Source: Mucilaginibacter sp. OK283
Lineage (GTDB): Bacteria > Bacteroidota > Bacteroidia > Sphingobacteriales > Sphingobacteriaceae
DNA: 64,000 nucleotides
Direction: 5' to 3'
Assembly (NCBI RefSeq): GCF_900110415.1
Contig: NZ_FODR01000004.1
Coordinates: 492,254-556,253 of the forward strand
The notes under the pieces were generated by a model that had not been told where the DNA came from, made no database searches, and saw nothing but the letters and a program-made list of their open reading frames with translations. The position numbers and the translations under genes were made by a program. Positions 35,901-44,595 of this stretch are shown piece after piece (the stretch's first letter is position 1; each line of letters opens with the position of its first letter).

Positions 35901-36138
35901 GCCCGGTGCGCCAAAAGACCAATGGGCATTAAGTTCGGCCAAAGGATACATTGTTTACACCAATGCTGATAAGGCCGTTCGTTTGGATCTGCCTGCCAAT
36001 ACCATTTATAAAGCGCAATGGATAGATCCCCAAACCGGCCAGGTCTTGCCGGGCGACCAGGAGGTAAACGGAGGTAACGGAACCGAAATAAAAAACCCTA
36101 ACGTTGGTGCAGCCATTTTATGGCTAACACGTAACTAA
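32992..36138 (+). CDS. Very large secreted two-part protein (beta-helix plus C-terminal domain), function unknown
   Basis: A 1048-residue protein with an N-terminal signal/anchor ending LLHASLFAQ. Residues about 75-480 read as a right-handed parallel beta-helix (repeated short strands with GVVLRGSGMGANGTTLF, VRQVTFRHFAGSAVFVL, and ITVEDCKSLAP). The C-terminal half (about 620-1040) looks like an alpha/beta barrel, with acidic candidates in VLVHQNYFQHNIIEAGAH and LIGAEFTGPLHF (Glu816), and a segment VLFSADGYDHFGWAVF. I think it corresponds to a DUF6298-like family, but this is from memory. It lies between PL1 and the GH140 apiosidase (gaps of 13 and 6 nt), which argues for a role as a pectin side-chain hydrolase or lyase. 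No catalytic family can be assigned. Confidence 0.7.
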   Translation: MLRFWVSRFIFMLVGGMLLHASLFAQKKKQSKPQSPVVAEKKGKLVYAVTPNGDRIPDYSYCGYMASEQAIPNVPVRIVVPLKPGDATLRIQSAIDYVAALQPDKQGIRGAVLLNKGVYQVKGSLNIKASGVVLRGSGMGANGTTLFAAGTDRETFIRVAGTKDRQTSKEIKITDAYVPVNASVFHIADGGAIKAGDMILVHRPSTQAWINTIKTDHFGGDLTTLAWKPGERDIYWDRKVTAVNGNTITIDAPLTTALDSAFGGGLISAYTWPGRIAQVGIENLELQSAYDPSNPKDEAHRWMAVTMENVTDAWVRQVTFRHFAGSAVFVLPTGNRITVEDCKSLAPVSEIGGQRRNTFLTMGGQTLFQRLYTENGFHDFATGYCAPGPNAFVQCMAVQSNSFSGSIDSWASGVLFDIANIDGQPLSYLNRGQDGQGAGWNAANSLFWNCTAARVDCYQPPTAQNWAFGTWAQFAGDGYWEESNSSINPRSFYYAQLANRLNKDVSNQANILYPATEPSSSPTVEQAAELMAAARKPAVTINEWIDEAPKRNPINISSTGIKNIDQVGYKPSVGATPAPKMTVLNGWLVRGNTVLAGKHFETPWWNGTVHPDYTDKEAKPAIARWVPGQTGTGLTDDLNDVAGWMLHDNIITFEHNYGLWYDRRRDDHERIRRMDGDVWAPFYELPFARSGKELAYDGLSKYDLTKYNTWYWSRLKQFADLADLKGLVLVHQNYFQHNIIEAGAHYTDFPWRTANNINGSGFPEPVPYAGDKRQFMAEQFYDETNPVRRKFHQAYINKCMDNFAGNNGVIQLIGAEFTGPLHFMQFWVETVKQWETTRKHKEIIGLSATKDVQDAILADPSKASVINVIDIRYWYYQANGAAYEPIGGQSLAPRQQARILKPKATSFEQVYRAVHEYRTKYPDKAVLFSADGYDHFGWAVFIAGGSLPVLPAGTDKQFLNAASGMKSAELPGAPKDQWALSSAKGYIVYTNADKAVRLDLPANTIYKAQWIDPQTGQVLPGDQEVNGGNGTEIKNPNVGAAILWLTRN

Positions 36139-36144
36139 ATAATT

Positions 36145-37530
36145 ATGTTAAAAAAGGCTGTTTTAATTGGCGTTATCTCTTGTTTGCTTTTCTCGTTCAA
36201 AAGTAATGAAACAGCTATGCCTGTTTTAAAAATAGCGGCAAATCAACGGTGCTTTACAGCAGCGGGCAAACCTTTTTTCTGGTTGGGCGATACCGGCTGG
36301 CTGCTCTTCTCGAAAATGAACCGTGAGGAGACTGAACAATACCTGGATACCCGGAGCAAGCAGGGGTTTAACGTGATACAGGTTATGGTAGTGCATAGCA
36401 TTAAAGAAACAAACGCCTATGGCGACTCGGCTTTGGTTAATAAAGACCTGGCCATGCCAAAAGTTACAGCGGGCAGTACTTTTGGTAACGGCCGTGAATA
36501 CGATTACTGGGACCATATCGACTGGGTAATAGGCAAGGCCGCCGAAAAGGGGCTGTACATTGCATTGGTACCTGTTTGGGGATCGGTAGTAAAAGAGAAC
36601 CATATAGGTCCGGCCGCAGCCAGAGCATATGCGGAGTTTTTAGCCAAAAGGTATAGCGGCCACTCCAATATAATATGGATGAACGGAGGCGATATAGCCG
36701 GCACCGATTCGATGAAAACATGGAACGCCATTGGCAACACGCTGCGCAGCCTCGATACAACGCATTTGATCACCTACCATCCGCGCGGCCGTACACAATC
36801 ATCTACCTGGTTTCATGACAAGAGCTGGTTAAGTTTTAATTGTTTTCAATCCGGCCATCGTACCTATGCACAGGATACCTCAAAAAAAGACCTCAAATAT
36901 GGCGAGGACAACTGGAAATACGCGCAGGCAGATTATACCAAAACCCCCATAAAGCCCACACTGGATGCCGAACCATCCTACGAGAAAATCCCTTATGGCC
37001 TGCATGATATCAAGCTTCCTGTGTGGACAGATGCCGATGTAAGGCGCTACGGCTACTGGTCAGTTTTTGCGGGTGGTTGCGGGTACACCTATGGCGATAA
37101 CGATGTGATGCAGATGCATAAACCCACAGATAAAGGCAGCGCTTACGGATCAAAAGGATATTGGTACAATTCCATTAACGATCCCGGCGCCAGGCAAATG
37201 ATCTACCTGAAAAAGCTGATGCTTTCGCGGCCCTACTTTGATCGTATACCAGATCAGCATTTGATTGCAGGCTTGCAAGGCGAAAAATATAATAGGCTGA
37301 TAGCTACCCGGGGCAAAAACTATGCATTTGTTTATACTTATACGGGCAGAGAGATGAGCATCAATCCCGAAAAATTAGCTGGATCAAAAATAAAAGCTTC
37401 GTGGTTTAATCCCCGTAACGGACAAGTTACAGCTATTGGGACCATGGCAAAAGCAAAAACACTTAAATTTAATCCTCCCGGCAGGAAGGCAAACGGCAAC
37501 GATTGGGTGCTCATTCTCGACTCCATATAA
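36145..37530 (+). CDS. GH140 apiosidase-type glycosidase (DUF4038 barrel)
   Basis: A 461-residue secreted protein. The barrel begins with FTAAGKPFFWLGDTGWLLFSKM, the characteristic opening of DUF4038/GH140. The candidate catalytic pair is Asp183 in IIWMNGGD and Glu276 in LDAEPSYE, in the positions of the acid/base Asp and nucleophile Glu of characterised GH140. A C-terminal beta-sandwich follows (about 375-461; ASWFNPRNGQV). The founding GH140 enzyme from Bacteroides thetaiotaomicron cleaves the apiose-galacturonic acid bond that joins side chains A and B to the rhamnogalacturonan-II backbone. It is the most diagnostic gene for the substrate of this locus. It is 6 nt from the upstream gene. 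Confidence 0.88.
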   Translation: MLKKAVLIGVISCLLFSFKSNETAMPVLKIAANQRCFTAAGKPFFWLGDTGWLLFSKMNREETEQYLDTRSKQGFNVIQVMVVHSIKETNAYGDSALVNKDLAMPKVTAGSTFGNGREYDYWDHIDWVIGKAAEKGLYIALVPVWGSVVKENHIGPAAARAYAEFLAKRYSGHSNIIWMNGGDIAGTDSMKTWNAIGNTLRSLDTTHLITYHPRGRTQSSTWFHDKSWLSFNCFQSGHRTYAQDTSKKDLKYGEDNWKYAQADYTKTPIKPTLDAEPSYEKIPYGLHDIKLPVWTDADVRRYGYWSVFAGGCGYTYGDNDVMQMHKPTDKGSAYGSKGYWYNSINDPGARQMIYLKKLMLSRPYFDRIPDQHLIAGLQGEKYNRLIATRGKNYAFVYTYTGREMSINPEKLAGSKIKASWFNPRNGQVTAIGTMAKAKTLKFNPPGRKANGNDWVLILDSI

Positions 37531-37548
37531 AACCTATTAAAAACACAC

Positions 37549-38493
37549 GTGAAACGGCTATTTACATATATATTACTATTGTTTGCTTCTGCTATAATAT
37601 CATGCAAGGCGAGTAAAAGCGTGTATATGTTTACGTCGTTTCATGAACCGGCAAATGAAGGGCTCCGTTTGTTGTACAGTTATGATGCCATACATTGGAC
37701 AGACCTAAACCGAACATTTATAAAACCCGAAGCCGGTGAAGCAAAAATTATGCGCGACCCATCCATCGCCCAGGGCCCCGATGGTGTTTACCACCTGGTA
37801 TGGACAACCGGGTGGAAAGATGATAAGGGAATAGGCTACGCCAGTTCGAAAGATTTGATTCATTGGTCAGCCCAGCAGCATCTTAACGTGATGGAGTACG
37901 AGCCGACGGCAGTAAATGCCTGGGCACCGGAGTTGTTTTATGACGACGAGGCCGGCAGGTTTATTATCGTATGGGCATCAACAGTGCCAAATCGCTTTGC
38001 AAAAGGGCAGGAGGACGAGAACAATAACCACCGGCTTTACTATACCACTACTGCCGATTTTAAAACTTTTGCACCAACCAAATTATTCCTGGATCCTGGC
38101 TTTAGTGTAATTGACGCCGAAATTGTAAAGCGGGGCAAAAACGATTATATCCTGGTAATGAAGGATAATACCCGGCCTAACCGTAATATCCTGGTAGCTT
38201 TTAGTAATAATCCCCTGGGGCCTTACAGCAACTATACCAAACGCTTTACCGAAACGTACAGCGAAGGTCCGTCTATGACCAAAACCGGTAAAAACTGGTT
38301 TATTTATTACGATTCGTACCGGTTAAAAAGATATGGCGCTATGCGCACAACCGATTTTAAAACCTTTACCGATATAGCCGACAGTATAAGTGTGCCTACA
38401 GGGCATAAACACGGAACTATATTTAAAGTAACCCAAAAGCAACTGAACTTACTGTTAAAAGATTCGGTAGCTGTTAAAACTAATCAACAATGA
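37549..38493 (+). CDS. GH43-like glycosidase, predicted lipoprotein
   Basis: A 314-residue protein using GTG at 37549 as start. A lipobox AIISC places it on a membrane. It is a clan GH-F beta-propeller with the three acidic residues expected in order: Asp70 in MRDPSI, Asp189 in VIDAEIV, and Glu239 in YSEGPSM. WAPELFYDDEAGRFIIVW is the family's typical blade. GH43 enzymes are mostly alpha-L-arabinofuranosidases, beta-xylosidases or arabinanases. In this context an L-arabinofuranose-releasing activity on pectin is likely. The downstream gene overlaps by 4 nt (ATGA), indicating translational coupling. Confidence 0.82.
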   Translation: MKRLFTYILLLFASAIISCKASKSVYMFTSFHEPANEGLRLLYSYDAIHWTDLNRTFIKPEAGEAKIMRDPSIAQGPDGVYHLVWTTGWKDDKGIGYASSKDLIHWSAQQHLNVMEYEPTAVNAWAPELFYDDEAGRFIIVWASTVPNRFAKGQEDENNNHRLYYTTTADFKTFAPTKLFLDPGFSVIDAEIVKRGKNDYILVMKDNTRPNRNILVAFSNNPLGPYSNYTKRFTETYSEGPSMTKTGKNWFIYYDSYRLKRYGAMRTTDFKTFTDIADSISVPTGHKHGTIFKVTQKQLNLLLKDSVAVKTNQQ

Positions 38494-40325
38494 ACAGGAC
38501 TATCTATATATTACTTTTTACCATTATTGCTTTTTGCGCCAGGGCACAGGATACCGTGCACTACAGCGGCAATACGGTAGTAAATGTTGATTATCACCAC
38601 GGGCAGCTAAGCCCGGCTATAGGTGTTCATAGCATGCAGATATTGAGGGCCAACCGGGAACATCCTGAGCTGGCTGATGGTTTTGGCTTCACTTATAACC
38701 ATGCACCCATGCTGGCCTATTGGAACAATACTTTTTATGTTGAGTATTTGAGCGATAAGGTGGGCGAGAGCGTGCCTCCCGGTCAAACACTGGTAGTCAC
38801 ATCTGCCGACGGGCAAAACTGGTCGAAACCAAAATTGGTTTTTCCGCCTTACAAAATACCCGATGGTACTACAAAAGAAGGGCATCCCGGCGTGGCAAAT
38901 AACCTGTATTCGGTAATGCACCAGCGCATGGGCTTTTATACCGCCAAATCAAAACGCTTGCTGGTATTGGGTTTTTATGGCATTTGTTTGGATGGGCACG
39001 ATGATCCCAATGATGGGCAGGGCATAGGGCGTGTGGTGCGCGAGGTTTTACCAAACGGAAAATATGGCCCCATCTACTTTATCCATTACAACCCTAAATG
39101 GAACGAAAAAAACACAAGCTACCCCTTTTATAAAACCAGTAAAGACAAGGGGTTTGTGCAGACCTGCGACGAGTTGATGGCTAACCCATTAATGATGATG
39201 CAGTGGGTAGAAGAAACCGATAAAAAAGACCCTTTAATCCCATTGCATAAAGATTATAAGGCTTTCAATTTTTATCACCTGCCCGATGGCCGGGTAGTAG
39301 GCTTATGGAAATACGCGCTGACAGCCATTAGCACCGATAATGGTAAAACCTGGCCTGCAAATGCTGCACGTGCGCCACGCTTTGTAAACAGCAATGCCAA
39401 AATTTGGGGGCAGCACACATCCGATGGTAAATATGCAACAGTTTATAACCCTTCCGAATTCAGGTGGCCCTTAGCTGTTTCCGTTAGTGATGATGGGCTC
39501 AATTATAAAAATCTGTTACTGGTTAACGGCGAAATTTCGGCCATGCGGTATGGCGGCGCTTATAAATCATATGGGCCGCAATATGTGCGCGGGATAGAAG
39601 AAGGCAACGGTACACCACCCGATGGTAACCTGTGGGTAACCTACAGCATGAATAAGGAGGATATCTGGGTATCATCAATACCTGTACCCCTAACCGAAAT
39701 AGCCGGTGCACATGCCAATGAAGTATTTAATGAGATGCCCGCGGGTAAAGAGCTGGCGCTGTGGAATACCTACAGCCCGCAATGGGCGCCTGTGGCTATT
39801 GAAAAAGCCCCTGACGGCGAAAAAAGCCTCACCTTGAAGGATAGCGACCCTTTTGATTATGCCAAAGCAGAACGCGTGGTGCCTGTATCTAAAAAGTTAA
39901 TGGCCGATTTTACCATCATCCCCAGGCAAAATAATACCGGAATGTTGGATATAGAGTTCCAGGATGAAAAGGGCAGTGCTGCTATCAGACTTACGCTCGA
40001 TTCGGCGGGGCAGTTTAGGACCAAGGCGGGATACCGTGATAAAAACATTATGAAGTATGAGGCAGGCAAGCCTTATCATATCATCCTGAAACTAAACACC
40101 AATACCCGTTTTTATACCATGAATGTAAACGGAAAAGATGTACTGACGGCATTATTTTTTGCCCCGGTATTAGGCGTTAACCGTGTTGTTTTCCGTACAG
40201 GCGAGGTACGGCGTTTTCCCGACACGGACACACCAACGGATCAAAACTACGACCTGCCAAAAGCGGGAGAATCTGCCAGGTCCGCGGTTTATTACATTAA
40301 ATCATTTAAAACAGGCAATTATTAA
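38490..40325 (+). CDS. Secreted beta-propeller protein with C-terminal sandwich domain, candidate glycosidase
   Basis: A 611-residue exported protein (signal peptide ending IAFCARAQ). Residues about 30-420 alternate short beta strands with SADGQNWSKP, STDNGKTWPA and SDDGLNYKNL, which are Asp-box-like hairpins of sialidase-type propellers. Residues about 430-611 look like a jelly-roll or LamG-like sandwich (NTGMLDIEFQDEKGSAAIRL). No family-specific catalytic set is recognisable. It overlaps the GH43 gene by 4 nt and precedes the SGNH esterase gene by 2 nt, so it belongs to the degradation set. Its fold would suit a hydrolase of unusual acidic or branched sugars. Function not assigned. Confidence 0.65.
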   Translation: MNRTIYILLFTIIAFCARAQDTVHYSGNTVVNVDYHHGQLSPAIGVHSMQILRANREHPELADGFGFTYNHAPMLAYWNNTFYVEYLSDKVGESVPPGQTLVVTSADGQNWSKPKLVFPPYKIPDGTTKEGHPGVANNLYSVMHQRMGFYTAKSKRLLVLGFYGICLDGHDDPNDGQGIGRVVREVLPNGKYGPIYFIHYNPKWNEKNTSYPFYKTSKDKGFVQTCDELMANPLMMMQWVEETDKKDPLIPLHKDYKAFNFYHLPDGRVVGLWKYALTAISTDNGKTWPANAARAPRFVNSNAKIWGQHTSDGKYATVYNPSEFRWPLAVSVSDDGLNYKNLLLVNGEISAMRYGGAYKSYGPQYVRGIEEGNGTPPDGNLWVTYSMNKEDIWVSSIPVPLTEIAGAHANEVFNEMPAGKELALWNTYSPQWAPVAIEKAPDGEKSLTLKDSDPFDYAKAERVVPVSKKLMADFTIIPRQNNTGMLDIEFQDEKGSAAIRLTLDSAGQFRTKAGYRDKNIMKYEAGKPYHIILKLNTNTRFYTMNVNGKDVLTALFFAPVLGVNRVVFRTGEVRRFPDTDTPTDQNYDLPKAGESARSAVYYIKSFKTGNY

Positions 40326-40327
40326 AA

Positions 40328-41785
40328 ATGGGTAGCAGAGCGATATTTTGCTGTTTGATTATGAGCTTGTTCTGTTTTACAGGCAGCATAGCCCAGGTTG
40401 TTTTGCCTAAAATATTAGGCAACGGCATGGTATTGCAGCGCAATCAGCCTGTACCAATTTGGGGTACCGCCAAAGCTGGCGAAAAGGTAGCAGTTAAGTT
40501 TAACGGCCAAACCAAAACAACTATTGCTGATGATGCCGGTAAATGGATAGTAACGCTTAAGCCGATGCCTGCTTCGGTAAATCCGTCTACGTTAATCATC
40601 GCTGGTACCAATACCATAAAGCTTACAGATATCCTGGTAGGTGAGGTATGGCTGTGTTCGGGCCAGTCGAACATGCAGTATGAAATGCGCAAGAACAGCA
40701 AAGTAAAAAAGCCCGATACCAGTATAGCAAATTCGCCTGTTGATGAACTTGACCGTGCACATAACCCACAGATCAGGATCTTTTTGGTCACCCAAAAAAA
40801 CCTGCAAAAGCCCGATTCTACGCATTCCAGCTGGAGCGTCGCGGAGGATTCAGCTTTGCGTGCTTTTTCGGCGGTGGGGTATTTCTTCGCCAAAAATCTG
40901 AACCACGATCTGAAAGTACCTGTTGGCATCATCTCAGCGGCAGTAAGTGGCAGCCGTATTGAGCCGTGGGCACCGCAGGAAGCTTTTGATGCTATTCCGT
41001 ATTTTAAAACCAGCAATATTAAAATTGAGGGTGATCCCGGTAAATTCTACGCCAAAATGATTCAGCCGCTGGCGCCGTTTGCGCTTAAAGGTTTTTTATG
41101 GTACCAGGGCGAAAGCAACTGCTACCTGGGTGAAACCATCAGTTATACCTATAAAATGGAAGCGCTCATCAATAACTGGCGTAAAAGCTGGAACAACAAA
41201 AGCCTGCCATTTTACTATGTACAGATAGCCCCCTTTTATTATTCGCAAAGCAAAGGAGCGGTACCTTATACTGAGTTTACCGAACCTGAATTAAGAGAAG
41301 CCCAAACCATGGCTCTACAGATCCCGCATACAGGTATGGTCATCACCACCGATTTGAACGACGATCTTAAAAATATTCACCCGCCATTTAAGTGGGAGGT
41401 TGGCCGCCGGCTGGAATTACAGGCATTAGCCAATACTTACGGACAGAAAAAGCTTGTTTTCTGCGGACCGATGTATAAAAGCATGAAAATCATCGGTAAT
41501 AAGATCATTTTGAGTTTTAATTATGCAGGTAATGGATTGGTTAGTTCTGATGGCAAACCGCTTACCGATTTCACTGTAGCCGGCAAGGATGGCAAATTTG
41601 TACCCGCCATTGCTGCCATCAAAGGTAATACGGTTGAGGTTTCTGCGGATGGTGTAGCTTCTCCTGTAGTCGCACGTTTCGCCTGGTCGGAATCGGCCCA
41701 ACCCAATTTCTATAATAAGAACGGATTACCTGCCGCGCCATTCCGAACGGATAATCCTTTAAAATTTACAACTACTACAAACTGA
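40328..41785 (+). CDS. SGNH-type sialate O-acetylesterase-like carbohydrate esterase
   Basis: A 485-residue secreted esterase (signal peptide ending TGSIAQ). It follows the bacterial sialate O-acetylesterase plan. An N-terminal beta domain (LPKILGNGMVLQRNQPVPIWG) precedes the SGNH core: GEVWLCSGQSNM with Ser114, WYQGESN, and the catalytic pair in DDLKNIHPP with His351. Members remove acetyl groups from many sugars, not only sialic acids. Since pectic side chains are O-acetylated, it probably clears acetyl groups to give the glycosidases access. It is 2 nt downstream of the propeller gene and 5 nt upstream of GH2. Confidence 0.9.
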   Translation: MGSRAIFCCLIMSLFCFTGSIAQVVLPKILGNGMVLQRNQPVPIWGTAKAGEKVAVKFNGQTKTTIADDAGKWIVTLKPMPASVNPSTLIIAGTNTIKLTDILVGEVWLCSGQSNMQYEMRKNSKVKKPDTSIANSPVDELDRAHNPQIRIFLVTQKNLQKPDSTHSSWSVAEDSALRAFSAVGYFFAKNLNHDLKVPVGIISAAVSGSRIEPWAPQEAFDAIPYFKTSNIKIEGDPGKFYAKMIQPLAPFALKGFLWYQGESNCYLGETISYTYKMEALINNWRKSWNNKSLPFYYVQIAPFYYSQSKGAVPYTEFTEPELREAQTMALQIPHTGMVITTDLNDDLKNIHPPFKWEVGRRLELQALANTYGQKKLVFCGPMYKSMKIIGNKIILSFNYAGNGLVSSDGKPLTDFTVAGKDGKFVPAIAAIKGNTVEVSADGVASPVVARFAWSESAQPNFYNKNGLPAAPFRTDNPLKFTTTTN

Positions 41786-41790
41786 TTACC

Positions 41791-44595
41791 ATGACATCTG
41801 CCTGTTTTAAAATATGTACCTATACCTTGTTACTGCTAAGCGGGATAATCGCGCGCGCGCAGGAAACACACAAGGTATATTTATCGGGCACGGGCAGCGA
41901 TCACACAGTTAACTGGCAGTTTTTTTGTACCGAGGGCCGCAATTCGGGCAAATGGACAACCATTCCCGTTCCCTCTAACTGGGAATTACAGGGCTTTGGA
42001 AAATATAATTACGGGCTTGCAAAGGATAGTCTGAAAGGGAAGGAAAAAGGTTTATATAAATTCGAGTTTAACGTTCCGGCTGCCTGGCAGGGTAAAAGCA
42101 TCAATATAGTTTTTGATGGCTCCATGACCGATACTGAAGTGAAACTGAATGGCAGATCTGCAGGGGCAATTCACCAGGGATCGTTCTACCGTTTTAAATA
42201 TGATATCAGCAGCCTACTTAATTATGGCAAGCCCAACCTGCTGGAGGTAACCGTTTCCAAGCAATCGGCCAATGCATCCGTAAATGCGGCCGAAAGAAAA
42301 GGCGACTTTTGGGTGTTCGGTGGGATTTTCAGGCCGGTTTTCCTGGAAGCTTTCCCCAAAGTTCACATTGAACATTATGCCATTGACGCCAAAGCCGATG
42401 GCAAGCTAACAGCGGCGATAAAGTTATCATCAGTTAAAGCAGGAACAATAACCGGGCAGGTATACAACCTTAAGGGGCAAAAAGTTGGTGCCGTTTTCAA
42501 AACTAATGTAAATACCGGCGATACCCTGGTGAATCTCACCACCAGGCTCGCATCGCCGCTGTTATGGTCGCCGGAGTTTCCAAACCTGTATAATGTGGTA
42601 TTCACGCTAAACCAGGGTGATAAGGCAGTGCATAGAGTAAAGCAGCGGTTTGGCTTCAGAACGGTAGAGTTGCGCCTGCACGACGGTATGTATGTAAATA
42701 ACGTAAAGATCAAGTTTAAAGGCGTTAACCGCCACTCTTTCTGGCCCACAACCGGCAGGGCCATGAACAAGAAGCAAAGTATTGACGATATCATGCTCAT
42801 GAAGGATATGAACATGAATGCCGTGCGCATGTCGCATTACCCGCCAGATGATCATTTTTTGGATGCCTGCGATTCGCTTGGTCTTTTTGTTTTGGATGAG
42901 CTTACCGGCTGGCATGGTCATTATGATACGGAAGTGGGTTCTAAGCTGGCAAAGGAAATGATAGCGAAGGATGTAAACCATCCGTCGATAGTTATTTGGG
43001 ATAATGGGAATGAAGGTGGCTTTAATTTTGATCTCGATCATTTTTTTGATGACCTGGATATCCAGAAGCGACCGCTCATCCATCCCTGGGCTGTGTTCAG
43101 GGGTACAAATACGCAGCATTATATCAACTATGATTATGGTACCGGCACCAATTTGCACGGGCACGATGTGGCCTTCCCCTCCGAGTTTTTGCATGGTCTT
43201 TACGATGGCGGCGCCGGTGCGGGCCTGGACGATTTTTGGGAACTGATGTACCATACGCCGCTCTCGGCCGGTGGGTTTATCTGGGATTTTGCAGATGAAG
43301 ATGTGGTGCGCACCGATAAAAATAATGAGCTTGACTCGGACGGTGATCATGCTGCGGATGGCATTGTGGGGCCGTACCACGAAAAGGAGGGAAGCTATTA
43401 CACCATCAAGGAGATCTGGTGCCCTGTGCGCCTGGAGCCACGGGAGATTACCCCTGCATTTAACGGTAACCTGAGACTGGAGAACAGGTATTTGTATACC
43501 AATTTAAAGCAGTGCACTTTTAGCTATAAGCTGGTTAAGTTTAACGATCCATGGCGGCACCCCCAGCCGCAGGCCACCTCGCAAACCGGACCGATAACTT
43601 CACCCAATGTAGCACCCGGCCAATACGGCAATTTACAATTTGATTTGCCTAAAAACTGGCAGGATTACGAGGTATTATACATAACTGCTATTGATCCGCA
43701 CAAAAAAGAATTGTTTACCTGGAGTTTCCCCATAAAAATGCCCCATGATTTTGTTGGGCGTATTGTATATAAACCTGATCGTCATAAAATAACCGTCACC
43801 GAAACCGATTCGGTTTATAAAGTGGCCAATGGTGATGGCATCCAACTGGAGTTTAACCGTAACTCGGGTGTGTTGAAAAAAGTAAGTAACAGCCGGGGCG
43901 AAATTCCATTTAACAATGGACCCGTATTGGCCGAGGGCGGTGAAAAAACAGGCTTTAAAAAGCTAAGCTACCATTACGATGGCGATACCGTAGTAATTGA
44001 AGCAACCTTTGAGCCCAAAGCCAATATGGCAAAACTAAAGTGGACCATGTACCCATCCGGTTGGGTAAAGCTGGATGTAAAATACTGGCCCATTGGCGAA
44101 GAAGGTAACCTGTTGGGTGTAAGCTTTTCCTATCCCGAAAAGGATGTTAAAGGTGTACAATACATGGGCAGCGGCCCTTACCGTGTTTGGAAGAACCGGA
44201 TAAAGGGTACTTCATTGGGTGTTTGGGATAAACATTATAACAATACCATAACCGGTGAGCCAAAAATTGAGTACCCCGAATTTAAGGGATATTATGCCAA
44301 CCTGTATTGGATGAGGCTAAACGCCAATACCGGCCCAATTACTATTGTTTGTGATAACCGCGATGTATTTATGCGCCTGTTTACGCCGGGTAACCCTAAA
44401 AAAGTGTACAACACGGCGCCTGCGTTCCCATCGGGGGATATATCCTTTATGCATGGCATCAGTCCGATTGGCACTAAATCTCAAAAGCCCGATAAATTGG
44501 GTGCACAGGGCTTCCCCAACAAATACTTTGACTATTACAAGGATATAGATATGGCTTTGCCGTTAACGTTATACTTTGATTTTTCGGGCAAATGA
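41791..44595 (+). CDS. GH2-family glycosidase (beta-galactosidase or beta-glucuronidase type)
   Basis: A 934-residue secreted enzyme (signal peptide ending GIIARAQ). It has the GH2 order: jelly-roll domain (PVPSNWELQGFGKYNYG), immunoglobulin-like domain, then barrel starting FKGVNRHSFWPTTGRAM. The acid/base Glu408 is in WDNGNEGG and the probable nucleophile Glu465 in FPSEFLHG. Extra C-terminal sandwich domains make it longer than a basic GH2. The family includes beta-galactosidases, beta-glucuronidases and arabinopyranosidases. The nucleophile motif differs from LacZ, so it need not be a beta-galactosidase. It overlaps the GH78 gene by 4 nt. Confidence 0.9.
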   Translation: MTSACFKICTYTLLLLSGIIARAQETHKVYLSGTGSDHTVNWQFFCTEGRNSGKWTTIPVPSNWELQGFGKYNYGLAKDSLKGKEKGLYKFEFNVPAAWQGKSINIVFDGSMTDTEVKLNGRSAGAIHQGSFYRFKYDISSLLNYGKPNLLEVTVSKQSANASVNAAERKGDFWVFGGIFRPVFLEAFPKVHIEHYAIDAKADGKLTAAIKLSSVKAGTITGQVYNLKGQKVGAVFKTNVNTGDTLVNLTTRLASPLLWSPEFPNLYNVVFTLNQGDKAVHRVKQRFGFRTVELRLHDGMYVNNVKIKFKGVNRHSFWPTTGRAMNKKQSIDDIMLMKDMNMNAVRMSHYPPDDHFLDACDSLGLFVLDELTGWHGHYDTEVGSKLAKEMIAKDVNHPSIVIWDNGNEGGFNFDLDHFFDDLDIQKRPLIHPWAVFRGTNTQHYINYDYGTGTNLHGHDVAFPSEFLHGLYDGGAGAGLDDFWELMYHTPLSAGGFIWDFADEDVVRTDKNNELDSDGDHAADGIVGPYHEKEGSYYTIKEIWCPVRLEPREITPAFNGNLRLENRYLYTNLKQCTFSYKLVKFNDPWRHPQPQATSQTGPITSPNVAPGQYGNLQFDLPKNWQDYEVLYITAIDPHKKELFTWSFPIKMPHDFVGRIVYKPDRHKITVTETDSVYKVANGDGIQLEFNRNSGVLKKVSNSRGEIPFNNGPVLAEGGEKTGFKKLSYHYDGDTVVIEATFEPKANMAKLKWTMYPSGWVKLDVKYWPIGEEGNLLGVSFSYPEKDVKGVQYMGSGPYRVWKNRIKGTSLGVWDKHYNNTITGEPKIEYPEFKGYYANLYWMRLNANTGPITIVCDNRDVFMRLFTPGNPKKVYNTAPAFPSGDISFMHGISPIGTKSQKPDKLGAQGFPNKYFDYYKDIDMALPLTLYFDFSGK

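Noticed and set aside
42607..43380. Long minus-strand frame of 257 codons within the GH2 gene
   Set aside because: It is completely antisense to a well-supported GH2 catalytic domain, has no family match, and its length is explained by codon bias of the sense strand.
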